A DNA stretch of 64,000 nucleotides, taken from NCBI GenBank assembly GCA_965213845.1, contig CBDCAI010000004.1:1426001-1490000 (forward strand), in the 5' to 3' direction. Position numbers and translations under genes: made by a program. Under the pieces are notes generated by a model. The model was not told where the DNA came from and ran no database searches. It was given only the letters and a program-made list of their open reading frames with translations. Source of the stretch: JBBROS01 sp965213845. GTDB lineage: Bacteria; Pseudomonadota; Alphaproteobacteria; Acetobacterales; Acetobacteraceae. Below, piece by piece: positions 1 through 7,915 of this stretch (the stretch's first letter is position 1; each line of letters begins with the position of its first letter).

Positions 1-2112
1 GCCTTGACGACGACGCAGCTGGCCGGGCTGAACACGACCGACCTCGGCGCGCTGACCACGACGCAGCTGGGCGGGGTCACCACCACGCAGCTCGGCGGGC
101 TCACCACCACCCAGATCGGCGGCCTCACCACCACGGAGTTGCCGGCGCTCACCACGACCCAGCTCGGGGGCCTGAAAGCCGGCCAGATCGCGGCCCTCAC
201 CACGACCCAGCTCGGCAGCCTCGCCGACACGCAGCTGGGCGCGCTGACGACCACCCAGATCGGCGGCCTCACCACGACCGAGATCGGCGCGCTGTCCACC
301 ACGCAGGTCGGCGGGCTCGGCACCACCCAAATCCACGGGCTGACCACCACCCAGGTCCGCAGCCTGAACACCACGGACCTCGGCGCGCTCACCACGACCC
401 AGATCGGCGGCCTGGGATCCACGCAGCTGGGCGCACTGACCACCACGCAGCTCGGCGGCCTGGCCGACACGCAGCTCGGCGCGCTGAGCACCACCCAGGG
501 GCTCGGCTTCACCGCGACGCAGATCGGCGCGCTGACCACGACACAGGTCGGCGGCCTCGCCTCGACGCAGCTTGGCGCACTGACGACGGCGCAGCTGGCG
601 GGCCTCAACACCACGAACATCGGCGCACTGACCACCACGCAGCTGGGCGGCGTCACCACCACTCAGCTCGGCGCCCTGACCACGACCCAGGTCGGCGGCC
701 TCAACACGACGGAGCTGCCGGCGCTCACCACCACCCAGCTCGGCGGCCTGAGATCCAGCCAGATCGCGGCCCTCACCACGACCCAGATTGGCAGCCTGGC
801 CGACACCCAGATCGGCGCGCTGACCACGACGCAGGTCGGCGGCCTCAACACGACCGAGATCGGCGCGCTGACCACGACGCAGGTCGGCGGCCTCGCCACC
901 ACCCAGCTCCATGCGCTCACCACCGCCCAGGTCGGCGGGCTCAACACGACGGCGCTCGGCGCGCTGACCACCACCCAGATGGGCGGCCTGTCTGCAACCC
1001 AGCTCGGTGCCCTCAGCACCACCCAGCTCGGCGGCCTGGCCGACACGCAGCTGGGCGCACTGACGACCACGCAGGGGCTCGGCTTCACCTCGACCCAGAT
1101 CGGCGCGCTGACCACGACACAGGTCGGCGGCCTCGCCTCGACGCAGCTGGGCGCACTGACGACGGCGCAGCTGACGGGCCTCAACACCACGAACATCGGC
1201 GCGCTGACCACGACGCAGCTGGGCGGCATCACCACGACGCAGGTCGGCACGCTCACCACCACCCAGGTCGGCGGCCTCACCACGACCGAGCTGCCGGCGC
1301 TGACCACCACCCAGCTCGGCGGCCTGAAATCCAGCCAGATCGCGGCCCTCACCACGACCCAGCTCGGCAGCCTCGCCGACACCCAGATCGGCGCGCTGAC
1401 CACGTCGCAGATCGGCGGCCTCAGCACGACCGAGATCGGCGCGCTGTCCACGACCCAGGTCGGCGGGCTCGGCACCACCCAGATCCACGCGCTGACCACC
1501 ACCCAGGTCCGCAGCCTGGGCACCACGGACCTCGGCGCGCTCACCACCACCCAGCTCGGCGGCCTCGCCTCGGCACAGCTGGGCGTGCTGACCACGACCC
1601 AGCTCGGCGGCCTCGCCGACACGCAGCTGGGCGCGCTGAGCACCACACAGATGCTTGGCCTGACGTCGACACAGGTCGGCGCGCTCTCCACCACCCAGGT
1701 GGGCGGCCTCACCTCCACACAGCTGGGCGGGCTCGGGACCACGCAGCTGGCGGGCCTGAACAGCACCGATCTCGGCGCCATCACCACCACGCAGTTCGGC
1801 GGCCTGACCTCCACCGCCATCAAGGCGCTCACCACCACCCAGGTCGGCGGGCTCACGACGACGCTGATCGGCGCCTTCAGCACGACGCAGATCGGCGGCC
1901 TGACCTCGACCGAGATCGCGGCCCTCACCACCACCCAGGCGACCGGGCTCAGCACCACGGGGATCGCCGCCTTCGGCTCCGCAGCCCTGCCCGGCATCAG
2001 TGCTTCCGACATCGCGGCGCTGACCACGACCCAGGGCAACGCCTTCACCTCCACCCAGGTGTCCAGCATGTCCAACCCGCAGGTGAACGCCTTGTTCACC
2101 TTGCTCAGCTAG
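1..2112 (+). CDS. Thr-rich octapeptide-repeat protein (5' truncated by window edge)
   Basis: The reading frame is open from base 1 to a TAG at 2110-2112, so at least 703 residues are visible and the true start lies upstream. Nearly all of it is an 8-residue repeat, consensus LTTTQLGG (L-x-T-T-Q/E/D-L/I/V-G/A-G/A), about 87 copies. Above this sits a 192-residue (24-octad) super-repeat: the ELPALTTTQLGG block recurs at nucleotides 136, 712 and 1288. No Cys is seen. The last ~60 residues are degenerate and end in a short non-repetitive tail. Regular Leu/Ile/Val every eight residues suggests a solenoid or fibrous fold (inference). No N-terminus is visible, so export signals cannot be judged. The gene immediately downstream encodes a GT41-type glycosyltransferase; the many Thr/Ser hydroxyls make this protein its natural candidate substrate. 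Family function is not known to me. Confidence 0.85.
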   Translation, partial: ALTTTQLAGLNTTDLGALTTTQLGGVTTTQLGGLTTTQIGGLTTTELPALTTTQLGGLKAGQIAALTTTQLGSLADTQLGALTTTQIGGLTTTEIGALSTTQVGGLGTTQIHGLTTTQVRSLNTTDLGALTTTQIGGLGSTQLGALTTTQLGGLADTQLGALSTTQGLGFTATQIGALTTTQVGGLASTQLGALTTAQLAGLNTTNIGALTTTQLGGVTTTQLGALTTTQVGGLNTTELPALTTTQLGGLRSSQIAALTTTQIGSLADTQIGALTTTQVGGLNTTEIGALTTTQVGGLATTQLHALTTAQVGGLNTTALGALTTTQMGGLSATQLGALSTTQLGGLADTQLGALTTTQGLGFTSTQIGALTTTQVGGLASTQLGALTTAQLTGLNTTNIGALTTTQLGGITTTQVGTLTTTQVGGLTTTELPALTTTQLGGLKSSQIAALTTTQLGSLADTQIGALTTSQIGGLSTTEIGALSTTQVGGLGTTQIHALTTTQVRSLGTTDLGALTTTQLGGLASAQLGVLTTTQLGGLADTQLGALSTTQMLGLTSTQVGALSTTQVGGLTSTQLGGLGTTQLAGLNSTDLGAITTTQFGGLTSTAIKALTTTQVGGLTTTLIGAFSTTQIGGLTSTEIAALTTTQATGLSTTGIAAFGSAALPGISASDIAALTTTQGNAFTSTQVSSMSNPQVNALFTLLS
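136..1863 (+). repeat. Three tandem 576-bp super-repeats inside the repeat gene
   Basis: Three units, 136-711, 712-1287 and 1288-1863, each encode 24 octapeptides. They begin with the same ELPALTTTQLGG block and share internal landmarks (SLADTQ, then TTEIGAL, then a TTQ-LGF/L octad) at matching offsets. The third unit is the most diverged. The pattern implies segmental duplication of a whole 24-octad block on top of octad-level expansion. Such DNA is prone to recombination and to collapse in short-read assembly. Confidence 0.85.
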
Positions 2113-2147
2113 AAAACGGCCGGTCACATCCGAGCGGAGGCCCGAGC

Positions 2148-4199
2148 GTGCCGGCAAGCGCAGTCCAGCTTCTGACGAACCCGCCCGAGCCCCCGCCTGC
2201 GCTCGCCTCCGCCCTCCAGCAGGCGATGGCCCGGCAGCTCGGCGTCGGCCCGCTCATCGACGTCGCGAACCGGCTGGCCGCCGAACAGCCGGGCTGGGCC
2301 GCGACCCTCTACAAGACCTGGATCGCCTGCAACGCCGACCATGCAGGGCTGCACGTGATCATGTTCAACTACGCCGTCTGCCTGTCCGACGCCGGGGACC
2401 TGGCCGGCGCCGCGAACACCCTGCGCGAGGCGATCCGGCAACAGCCGGAGTTCGGCCCCCCGAGCATCAACCTCGGCGGCGTGCTGGAGCGGCTTGGCCA
2501 ACCCGGCCCGGCCGTGCAGACCTGGTTGGCCCTTGTCGACCGCCTCGCCCCCGTCACCCCCGACGCCATCCGCTACAAGCTGCTCGCGCTCAAGCAGGTG
2601 GGCCGCGTGCTCGAGAACAGCCACCAGGACGCCACGGCCGAGGACGTGCTCCGCCAGTCGCTCGAGCTCGACCCGCACCAGCCCGACGTCATCCAGCACC
2701 TGGTCGCCCTGCGCCAGCGCCAATGCAAATGGCCCGCCCTCGTGGCCGCCGGCAGCCTGGCACCCGAGCGGCTGCGCGCGGCGCTCTCGCCGCTGTCCGC
2801 CGCCTACCATGCCGACGATCCCTTGTTCCACCTCGCGACGGCCGCCCAGTATGCCCGGCACGCCATCGGCCGCCCCCGCCCGCGCCCGCCGCGGCTCGAA
2901 CCCATCGACGCCGGCAGCCGCCAGCGGCGCCTCCGCATCGGCTATGTCTCGTCGGACCTGCGGGACCACGCGGTCGGCTTCGGCATGACCGAAGTCATGG
3001 AGCTGCACGACCGCACCCAGGTCGAGGTCCACGCCTACTACTGCGGCATCCCCTCCGACGACGAGACGCACCGCCGCACCATCCGCGCCGTCGATCGCTG
3101 GACGGACCTCACCGGCCTCGACGACGACCAGGCGGACCAGGCGATCCGGCGCGACCAGATCGACATTCTGGTCGACCTCAACGGCTACACCAAGGACGCC
3201 CGCACCAAGGTCTTCGCGCTGCGGCCGGCCCCCATCGCGGTCAACTGGTTCGGCTTCCCCGGCTCCATGGCCACGCCCTACCACCATTACATCGTCGCCG
3301 ATGCGCACGTGATCCCGCCGGAACACGACGCCTATTACAGCGAGCGGGTGCTCCGCCTGCCCTGCTACCAGCCGAACGACCGCAAGCGCCGCGTGGCCCC
3401 GACCGCACCCACCCGCGCGGAGGCCGGGCTGCCCGAGCACGGCTTCGTCTTCTGCTGCCTGAACGGCATGCAGAAGCTGACGGCACCCGCCTTCGCGCGC
3501 TGGATGACCATCCTGCACCGGGTGCCGGGCAGCGTCCTGTGGCTGCTGGCCGGGACCGACGACATCAACGATCGCCTGCGCGCCGCCGCCACCGCCACCG
3601 GCATCGACCCGGCCCGCCTCGTCTTCGCCGGCAAGCGGGCCAACCCGGACCACCTGGCCCGCATGCCGCTGGCCGATCTATTCCTCGACACCTTCCCCTA
3701 CGGCGCCCACACCACCGCATCCGACGCGCTCTGGATGGGGCTGCCCGTGCTCGCGCTGCAGGGCCGCAGCTTCGCCGCCCGCGTCTGCGCCAGCCTGGTC
3801 ACCGCCGCCGGCACGCCCGACCTGGTCTGCACGACCGCCGAACACTACGTCGGCCAGGCCGTCGCCCTGGCCCAGGACCCCGCCCGGCTCGCCGCGATCC
3901 GCGCCCGCCTGGTCGCCGGCCGCGACAGCAGCACCCTGTTCGACACCCCCGCCCTGGTCCGCGCGCTCGAAGGTCTTTACCGCCAGATGCACGAAGCCCG
4001 CCTCGACAACACCCTGCCCCGCCCCGACCTGCACAACCTCGAGCGCTACCACGAGATCGCCTCCGCCGAAGACCTGCCGGCCGAGATCATCTCCGACGAC
4101 GAGTACCGCGCCCACTACCTGTCCCGCCTGACCGAACTCGACGCCTATACGCCGCTCCGCCCCGACAGCCGCCTCTGGACGTCGCCGGCCTCAGGCTGA
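2148..4199 (+). CDS. TPR / GT41 O-GlcNAc transferase-like (SPINDLY family) glycosyltransferase
   Basis: 683 residues from a GTG start preceded by GGAGG at 2136-2140. Residues ~1-230 look like a helical TPR-type region (repeated leucine/alanine helices, e.g. around NYAVCLSDAGDLAGAANTLR). Residues ~260-660 are the GT41 catalytic half: RIGYVSSDLRDHAVGF near 262-277, DLNGYTKDAR, NWFGFPGSM near 366-374, and the nucleotide-sugar site block DTFPYGAHTTASDALWMGLP near 514-533. The family transfers a sugar, classically GlcNAc from UDP-GlcNAc, to Ser/Thr of proteins in the cytoplasm. Only 35 bp separate it from the Thr-rich repeat gene, so the two are probably cotranscribed and functionally paired (inference). 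Donor sugar is unknown. Confidence 0.9.
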   Translation: MPASAVQLLTNPPEPPPALASALQQAMARQLGVGPLIDVANRLAAEQPGWAATLYKTWIACNADHAGLHVIMFNYAVCLSDAGDLAGAANTLREAIRQQPEFGPPSINLGGVLERLGQPGPAVQTWLALVDRLAPVTPDAIRYKLLALKQVGRVLENSHQDATAEDVLRQSLELDPHQPDVIQHLVALRQRQCKWPALVAAGSLAPERLRAALSPLSAAYHADDPLFHLATAAQYARHAIGRPRPRPPRLEPIDAGSRQRRLRIGYVSSDLRDHAVGFGMTEVMELHDRTQVEVHAYYCGIPSDDETHRRTIRAVDRWTDLTGLDDDQADQAIRRDQIDILVDLNGYTKDARTKVFALRPAPIAVNWFGFPGSMATPYHHYIVADAHVIPPEHDAYYSERVLRLPCYQPNDRKRRVAPTAPTRAEAGLPEHGFVFCCLNGMQKLTAPAFARWMTILHRVPGSVLWLLAGTDDINDRLRAAATATGIDPARLVFAGKRANPDHLARMPLADLFLDTFPYGAHTTASDALWMGLPVLALQGRSFAARVCASLVTAAGTPDLVCTTAEHYVGQAVALAQDPARLAAIRARLVAGRDSSTLFDTPALVRALEGLYRQMHEARLDNTLPRPDLHNLERYHEIASAEDLPAEIISDDEYRAHYLSRLTELDAYTPLRPDSRLWTSPASG

Positions 4200-4307
4200 C
4201 GCCAGCGCCCTGAATAGGGCGGACTGGAGAGAACCCCAGCAAAGACGTATTTGCGTGGAGGTTCCCTTGCTCGGGCATTGAGTCTTCGTTTGGCGCGCCG
4301 CCGCCTG

Positions 4308-4607
4308 CTAACCCCGGTTCTTGCCGACGGAGCCCTTGGTTTCGAGCAGGACGACGACGGGGGTGCGTGTGGCGAAGGGGTCGCCTCGCTTGGCCTCGAC
4401 GCGGATGGGGGGGCGGCCGCACTTCTCGCAGCGGAGGCGGCCGAGGACGCTTTCGAGGGTCGGGCGTTCGCCGAGCTCGACGGCCAGGCGCTCGACCGAC
4501 AAGTGCCGGGGAAAGCCGCGGCAGGGGCATGCGGCCATCAGGTTCCAGTCACGCAGCTGCCCGAGCCGGGCCGAGAGGAGGGTGGCCCGGGTGGGAAGGA
4601 TCGGCAT
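4308..4607 (-). CDS. Small zinc-ribbon-like conserved protein
   Basis: 99 residues on the minus strand. Two Cys pairs are visible, MAACPC near residues 24-29 and LRCEKCGRPP near 58-67, separated by a charged amphipathic segment (HLSVERLAVELGERPTLESV). This spacing resembles a small two-knuckle zinc ribbon as found in short conserved proteins of alphaproteobacteria. The C-terminal ~25 residues are basic and probably disordered. No enzymatic motif is present; a nucleic-acid or protein-binding role is only a guess. It stands alone, convergent with the upstream GT41 gene and oppositely oriented to the adjacent tRNA. Confidence 0.65.
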   Translation of the reverse strand: MPILPTRATLLSARLGQLRDWNLMAACPCRGFPRHLSVERLAVELGERPTLESVLGRLRCEKCGRPPIRVEAKRGDPFATRTPVVVLLETKGSVGKNRG

Positions 4608-4731
4608 GGCGGGAGAACATCACAGGAACATCGGGCCGTCCAGAGGGCCTGTGCAGGTGATCGGGGACGGGGAGAGCCGGGATCGGAACGCCTGTGACAA
4701 GGGGGTGTGGCGCGTGGTAAGCGGGTGCACG

Positions 4732-4803
4732 GCCGGGTTAGCTCAGTGGTAGAGCAATGGTTTTGTAAACCGGAGGTCGGGGGTTCAAGTCCCTCACCCG
4801 GCA
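4732..4803 (+). tRNA. tRNA-Thr (anticodon TGT)
   Basis: A cloverleaf can be drawn directly. The acceptor strands GCCGGGT (4732-4738) and ACCCGGC (4796-4802) pair fully, with discriminator A at 4803. The D arm is GCTC/GAGC at 4741-4755. The anticodon loop TTTGTAA at 4762-4768 gives anticodon TGT. The T arm is GGGGG/CCCTC around loop TTCAAGT at 4784-4790. The first anticodon-stem pair is mismatched (A/G). G1-C72, C2-G71 and G35-U36 fit threonine identity. CCA is not encoded. No integrase or direct repeat was seen next to it. Confidence 0.93.
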
Positions 4804-4828
4804 TGCCGCGCCACCGGCCCTGGGACAG

Positions 4829-6157
4829 TCACATCGCGGCGCGGAGCGCCTGGGCAGCGGCTTCGAAGGCGTGGAGCGCCATGTGGATGTCGGCGTCGTC
4901 GTGGGCGGTGGAGACGTAGAGTTTTCCGGCGCTTTTGAAGATGCCGTGTTGGCGCAGCAGGGCGTTGTAGCGTTTGGCGAGGGTGGCGTCGGCGGCCATC
5001 ATGGCGCGGTGGTCGTGCACCGGGGTGGGGGTGAAGACGGCGTCGAACATGGGGGGTTCGCCGGGGATCTGGACGTCGAAGCCGTGGGTGCGCAGGCTGT
5101 GTTCCATGCCTTGGCGCAGGGCGGTTCCGGTGGCGAACAGGGCTTCGTAGGTGCCGGGCCGGGCGAGGACCTGGAGGGTGGCGAGGCCGGCTGCGGCGGC
5201 GACGGGGTTGCCGCTGAGGGTGCCGACCATGGGCATGAAGCCGGCCGGGTCGACGCGGTCGCGGTCGAAGTGGGCCATCATGTCGGCGCGGCCGGCGATG
5301 GCGGCCAGGGGGAAGCCGCCGCCGATGACCTTGCCCAGCGTGCAGATGTCGGGGGTCACGCCGTAGTAGGCCTGGGCACCGCCGTAGGCGAGGCGGAAGC
5401 CGGTGACGACCTCGTCGAAGATCAGCGGGATGCCGTACTCCGCGGTGATGGCGCGCAGGCCCTGCAGGAAGCCGGGGCGGGGCTGCAGCAGGCGCTGCAT
5501 GGGTTCGACGATGACGCCGGCCAGGTCGTCGCGGTGGGTGCGGATCAGGTCCTGCGCGGCCTGCAGGTCGTTGTAGGGGCAGACGAGCATGTTGTCGCGG
5601 GCGTTGGCGGGAATCCCGGCGGAATCGAGCGAGGGCCGGGCGGAGTTGCCGGTCGGGTTGGCCCAGAGGCTCATGAGGCCGTAGTCGCTCATGCCGTGGT
5701 AGCCGCCCTCGAACTTCAGGATCTTGTCGCGGCGGCGGACGGCGCGGGCCAGGCGCATGGCGTAGGCGTCGGCCTCGGTGCCCGAGCTGACGAAGCGGAC
5801 CTGGTCGGCGCAGGGAACGGCGTCGACGATTGCGGCGGCGAGGCGGATGCCGGGCTCGTTGTTGGCAAAGAAGGTGGTGCCGCGGGCGACCTGGTCCTGC
5901 GCGGCGCGCGTGACCTCGGGGTGGGCATGGCCGACGAGCATGGGGCCGGAGCCGATGAGAAAGTCGACGTATTCGCGCCCCTCGGTGTCCCACACCCGGC
6001 CGCCGCGGCCGCGGTCGATGACGGCATCGCCATCCATGTTGCCGAAGCCCCCGGCCGGCAGGACGCGATGGGCGGTCTCGACCAGCGTGGCGCCCGGGGT
6101 GGCGCCTGGGATGGCGCCTGGGATGGCGCCTGGGGTGGCGGGAAAGGCGATGTCCAT
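4829..6157 (-). CDS. Class-III PLP-dependent aminotransferase (glutamate-1-semialdehyde aminomutase-like)
   Basis: 442 residues from the ATG at 6157, chosen because GAGG lies just upstream; an in-frame start 46 codons earlier lacks support. The fold-type I, class III signature is clear: GREYVDFLIGSGPMLVGHAHP, the SSGTEA phosphate-binding turn, EGGYHGMSDYG, IFDEVVTGFR with the cofactor-contacting Asp, and the PLP lysine in TLGKVIGGGFP (about K276). It is closest in character to HemL-like glutamate-1-semialdehyde aminomutases, but the genomic context is not tetrapyrrole synthesis and alphaproteobacteria usually make 5-aminolevulinate by HemA, so a different amino-acid or amine substrate is likely. 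The N-terminus carries a PGAIPGAIPGATPGAT expansion encoded by 12-bp tandem repeats. Divergent from the HtrA gene. Confidence 0.88.
   Translation of the reverse strand: MDIAFPATPGAIPGAIPGATPGATLVETAHRVLPAGGFGNMDGDAVIDRGRGGRVWDTEGREYVDFLIGSGPMLVGHAHPEVTRAAQDQVARGTTFFANNEPGIRLAAAIVDAVPCADQVRFVSSGTEADAYAMRLARAVRRRDKILKFEGGYHGMSDYGLMSLWANPTGNSARPSLDSAGIPANARDNMLVCPYNDLQAAQDLIRTHRDDLAGVIVEPMQRLLQPRPGFLQGLRAITAEYGIPLIFDEVVTGFRLAYGGAQAYYGVTPDICTLGKVIGGGFPLAAIAGRADMMAHFDRDRVDPAGFMPMVGTLSGNPVAAAAGLATLQVLARPGTYEALFATGTALRQGMEHSLRTHGFDVQIPGEPPMFDAVFTPTPVHDHRAMMAADATLAKRYNALLRQHGIFKSAGKLYVSTAHDDADIHMALHAFEAAAQALRAAM
6090..6140. repeat. 12-bp tandem repeat in aminotransferase N-terminus
   Basis: Four imperfect copies of a 12-bp unit of the type GGGATGGCGCCT run through 6090-6140 and encode the tetrapeptide PGAI/PGAT on the minus strand. 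Unit length is a multiple of three, so slippage changes protein length without breaking the frame. The tract precedes the conserved aminotransferase core. Confidence 0.75.
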
Positions 6158-6370
6158 GGGGCTGGCCTCGTTCGCAGGGTGTCCTGTTATCGCGAGGCCG
6201 GTGCCCTGTGGCAACGTCTTCGAGACATGGGCGGCCAGGGTGCCTGACGCCGTTCGTTTCCCGGATTTCATGAACAAGACGTCACGGGCCCGCAAGGGTG
6301 GCGTAGGGGGGGTGGGTGCATGGTGTGGCTTGTGCAGGGCCCTGTCGGTCCCGCTTCACAGGAGCTGACC

Positions 6371-7825
6371 ATGGTGCATCGTTTTCCCCGCGTGGCTCGG
6401 GCCGGGCTGTTGGCGGTTTTGTTGGGGGGCACGGCGTTGACCGGCGTGGGCGTTTTCGGCGCCCATGCGGAAGGGGTCGGCACCAGCACGCAGCCGACGA
6501 CGATCCAGCCTTCGGCGGTGGCGCATCCGTTGCCGGACTTCTCGGACCTCGCGGCGCAGGTCAGCCCGGCGGTCGTGTCCGTCACGGTGCGGGAGAAGGC
6601 CGAGGAAGGACCGGATCGCATGATGGGGATGATGCAGGGTCAGCAGCCGCACGGGGCGCGCATGGCGCGGGGCTCGGGCTTCATCATCGACGCCGACGGC
6701 ACGATCGTGACCAACAACCATGTGGTGCAGGGCGCGGATCGGGTTTCCGTCACCCTGACGGACGGGACGGAGCTGCGGGCGAAGGTCGTGGGCCGGGACT
6801 CGCGGACGGACCTGGCGGTGATCAAGGTGGAGGCGGGGCATGCGCTGCCGGCGCTGAACCTGGGTGACTCGGATGCGGTGAAGCCGGGCCAGTGGGTGTT
6901 GGCGGTGGGCAACCCGTTCGGGCTGGGCGGCACGGTGACGGCGGGCATCGTCTCGGCCCGCGGGCGGGATCTGGGCGCGGGGCCGTACGACTCGTTCCTG
7001 CAGGTGGACGCGGCGATCAACCAGGGCAACTCGGGCGGCCCGCTGTTCACGCAGGACGGCAAGGTGGTGGGGGTGAACACCGCGATCCTGTCGCCGAACG
7101 GGGGCGGCAGCGTGGGGATCGGGTTCGCGATCCCCAGCAACCTGGTCAAGCAGATCGCCGGTGAGCTGCGCACGGCGGGGCACGTGACGCGCGGCTTCCT
7201 GGGTGTGGAGACGCAGGCGGTCACGGCGTCGATCGCGCCCGGGCTTGGGCTGGGTCGCAACGTGAAGGGGGCGCTGGTGGCGGCCGTGTCGCCCGACAGC
7301 CCGGCCGCGAAGGCGGGCCTGCAGCCCGGCGACGTGCTGACGGCCGTGGACGGGCGCGACGTGGCGACCCCGCGGGAGCTGGCGCGGCTGGTGGCGGACG
7401 AGAAGCCGGGCCGTACGGCCGAGCTGTCCGTCTTGCGGGATGGCGGCATGCAGACCGTCAGCGTGCACCTGAGCGCGCTGCCGGACGACCGGCAGACCGC
7501 GGAGGCCGGGGAGCGCAGCCGGGGCGAGGGCGGCATCGGGCTGGCCCTCGCGCCGCTCAGCCCGGAGCTGCGCGAGCAGCTGGAGCTGGGGGGCGAGCAG
7601 CGGGGTGCCGTGATCGCCCGGGTGCAGCCGGGTTCGGCGGCCGAGCAGGCCGGGCTGCGGCAGGGTGACCTGGTGGTGGGGGTGGGTGCCAAGCCCGTGG
7701 CGTCGGCGCCCGATGCCGCGACGGCGATCCGCGCCGCGACGCGGGACGGCAACGGCGTGGCGCTGCGGATCCTGCGGGAAGGGCAGGCGCGCTTCGTCGC
7801 GGTGCCGCCCGGCGCGCAGGGCTGA
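6371..7825 (+). CDS. Do/HtrA-family periplasmic serine protease, two PDZ domains
   Basis: 484 residues. The ATG at 6371 follows AGGAG at 6360-6364; an upstream in-frame GTG would destroy the signal peptide. Residues ~1-35 form a signal peptide (basic start, hydrophobic LLAVLLGGTALTG, Ala-rich cleavage region). The trypsin-like domain has the full triad: His117 in TNNHVV, Asp147 in RTDLAV, Ser221 in GNSGGPLF. Two PDZ domains follow (about 255-350 and 390-480), the first with LGVETQ and VSPDSPAAKAGLQPGD, the second with VQPGSAAEQAGLRQGD. The family degrades or refolds misfolded envelope proteins. It is a DegP/DegQ/MucD-type enzyme; I do not assign which. A strong terminator follows. Confidence 0.95.
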   Translation: MVHRFPRVARAGLLAVLLGGTALTGVGVFGAHAEGVGTSTQPTTIQPSAVAHPLPDFSDLAAQVSPAVVSVTVREKAEEGPDRMMGMMQGQQPHGARMARGSGFIIDADGTIVTNNHVVQGADRVSVTLTDGTELRAKVVGRDSRTDLAVIKVEAGHALPALNLGDSDAVKPGQWVLAVGNPFGLGGTVTAGIVSARGRDLGAGPYDSFLQVDAAINQGNSGGPLFTQDGKVVGVNTAILSPNGGGSVGIGFAIPSNLVKQIAGELRTAGHVTRGFLGVETQAVTASIAPGLGLGRNVKGALVAAVSPDSPAAKAGLQPGDVLTAVDGRDVATPRELARLVADEKPGRTAELSVLRDGGMQTVSVHLSALPDDRQTAEAGERSRGEGGIGLALAPLSPELREQLELGGEQRGAVIARVQPGSAAEQAGLRQGDLVVGVGAKPVASAPDAATAIRAATRDGNGVALRILREGQARFVAVPPGAQG

Positions 7826-7834
7826 GGCACACGA

Positions 7835-7858
7835 CCCGGCGCGGAGAGCTGCGCCGGG
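7835..7858. terminator. Imperfect upstream copy of the GC hairpin
   Basis: CCCGGCGC (7835-7842) pairs with GCGCCGGG (7851-7858) around an 8-nt loop. It is nearly the same stem as the terminator 13 bp further on, so the terminator hairpin appears tandemly duplicated. It lacks its own T-tract. Confidence 0.5.
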
Positions 7859-7870
7859 CGTCGAGGCCAA

Positions 7871-7904
7871 GACCCGGCGCGGGGAACCGCGCCGGGTCTT
7901 TTCT
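7871..7904 (+). terminator. Rho-independent terminator after htrA
   Basis: A perfect 12-bp stem, GACCCGGCGCGG (7871-7882) with CCGCGCCGGGTC (7887-7898), GGAA loop, followed by TTTTCTT. It closes the HtrA transcript and, lying between convergent genes, may also act on the binding-protein gene coming from the right. Confidence 0.9.
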
Positions 7905-7915
7905 TGCTCGACCCC

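Noticed and set aside
136..1863. Short regularly spaced repeats as a CRISPR array
   Set aside because: The units are contiguous coding octads without unique spacers; no cas genes are near.
663..2099. Long open frame antisense to the octapeptide-repeat gene, about 478 codons
   Set aside because: It mirrors the repeat periodicity (VVVSAP-type octads), arises because a stop-free 24-bp repeat is stop-free on both strands, and has no ribosome site or family resemblance.
4732..4803. tRNA-Thr as an integration site for a mobile island
   Set aside because: No integrase, no repeated tRNA 3' end and no change in composition next to it were found.
4829..6157. hemL (tetrapyrrole) assignment for the aminotransferase
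   Set aside because: The fold and motifs match, but the context gives no tetrapyrrole link and alphaproteobacteria usually make ALA by another route, so only the family is claimed.
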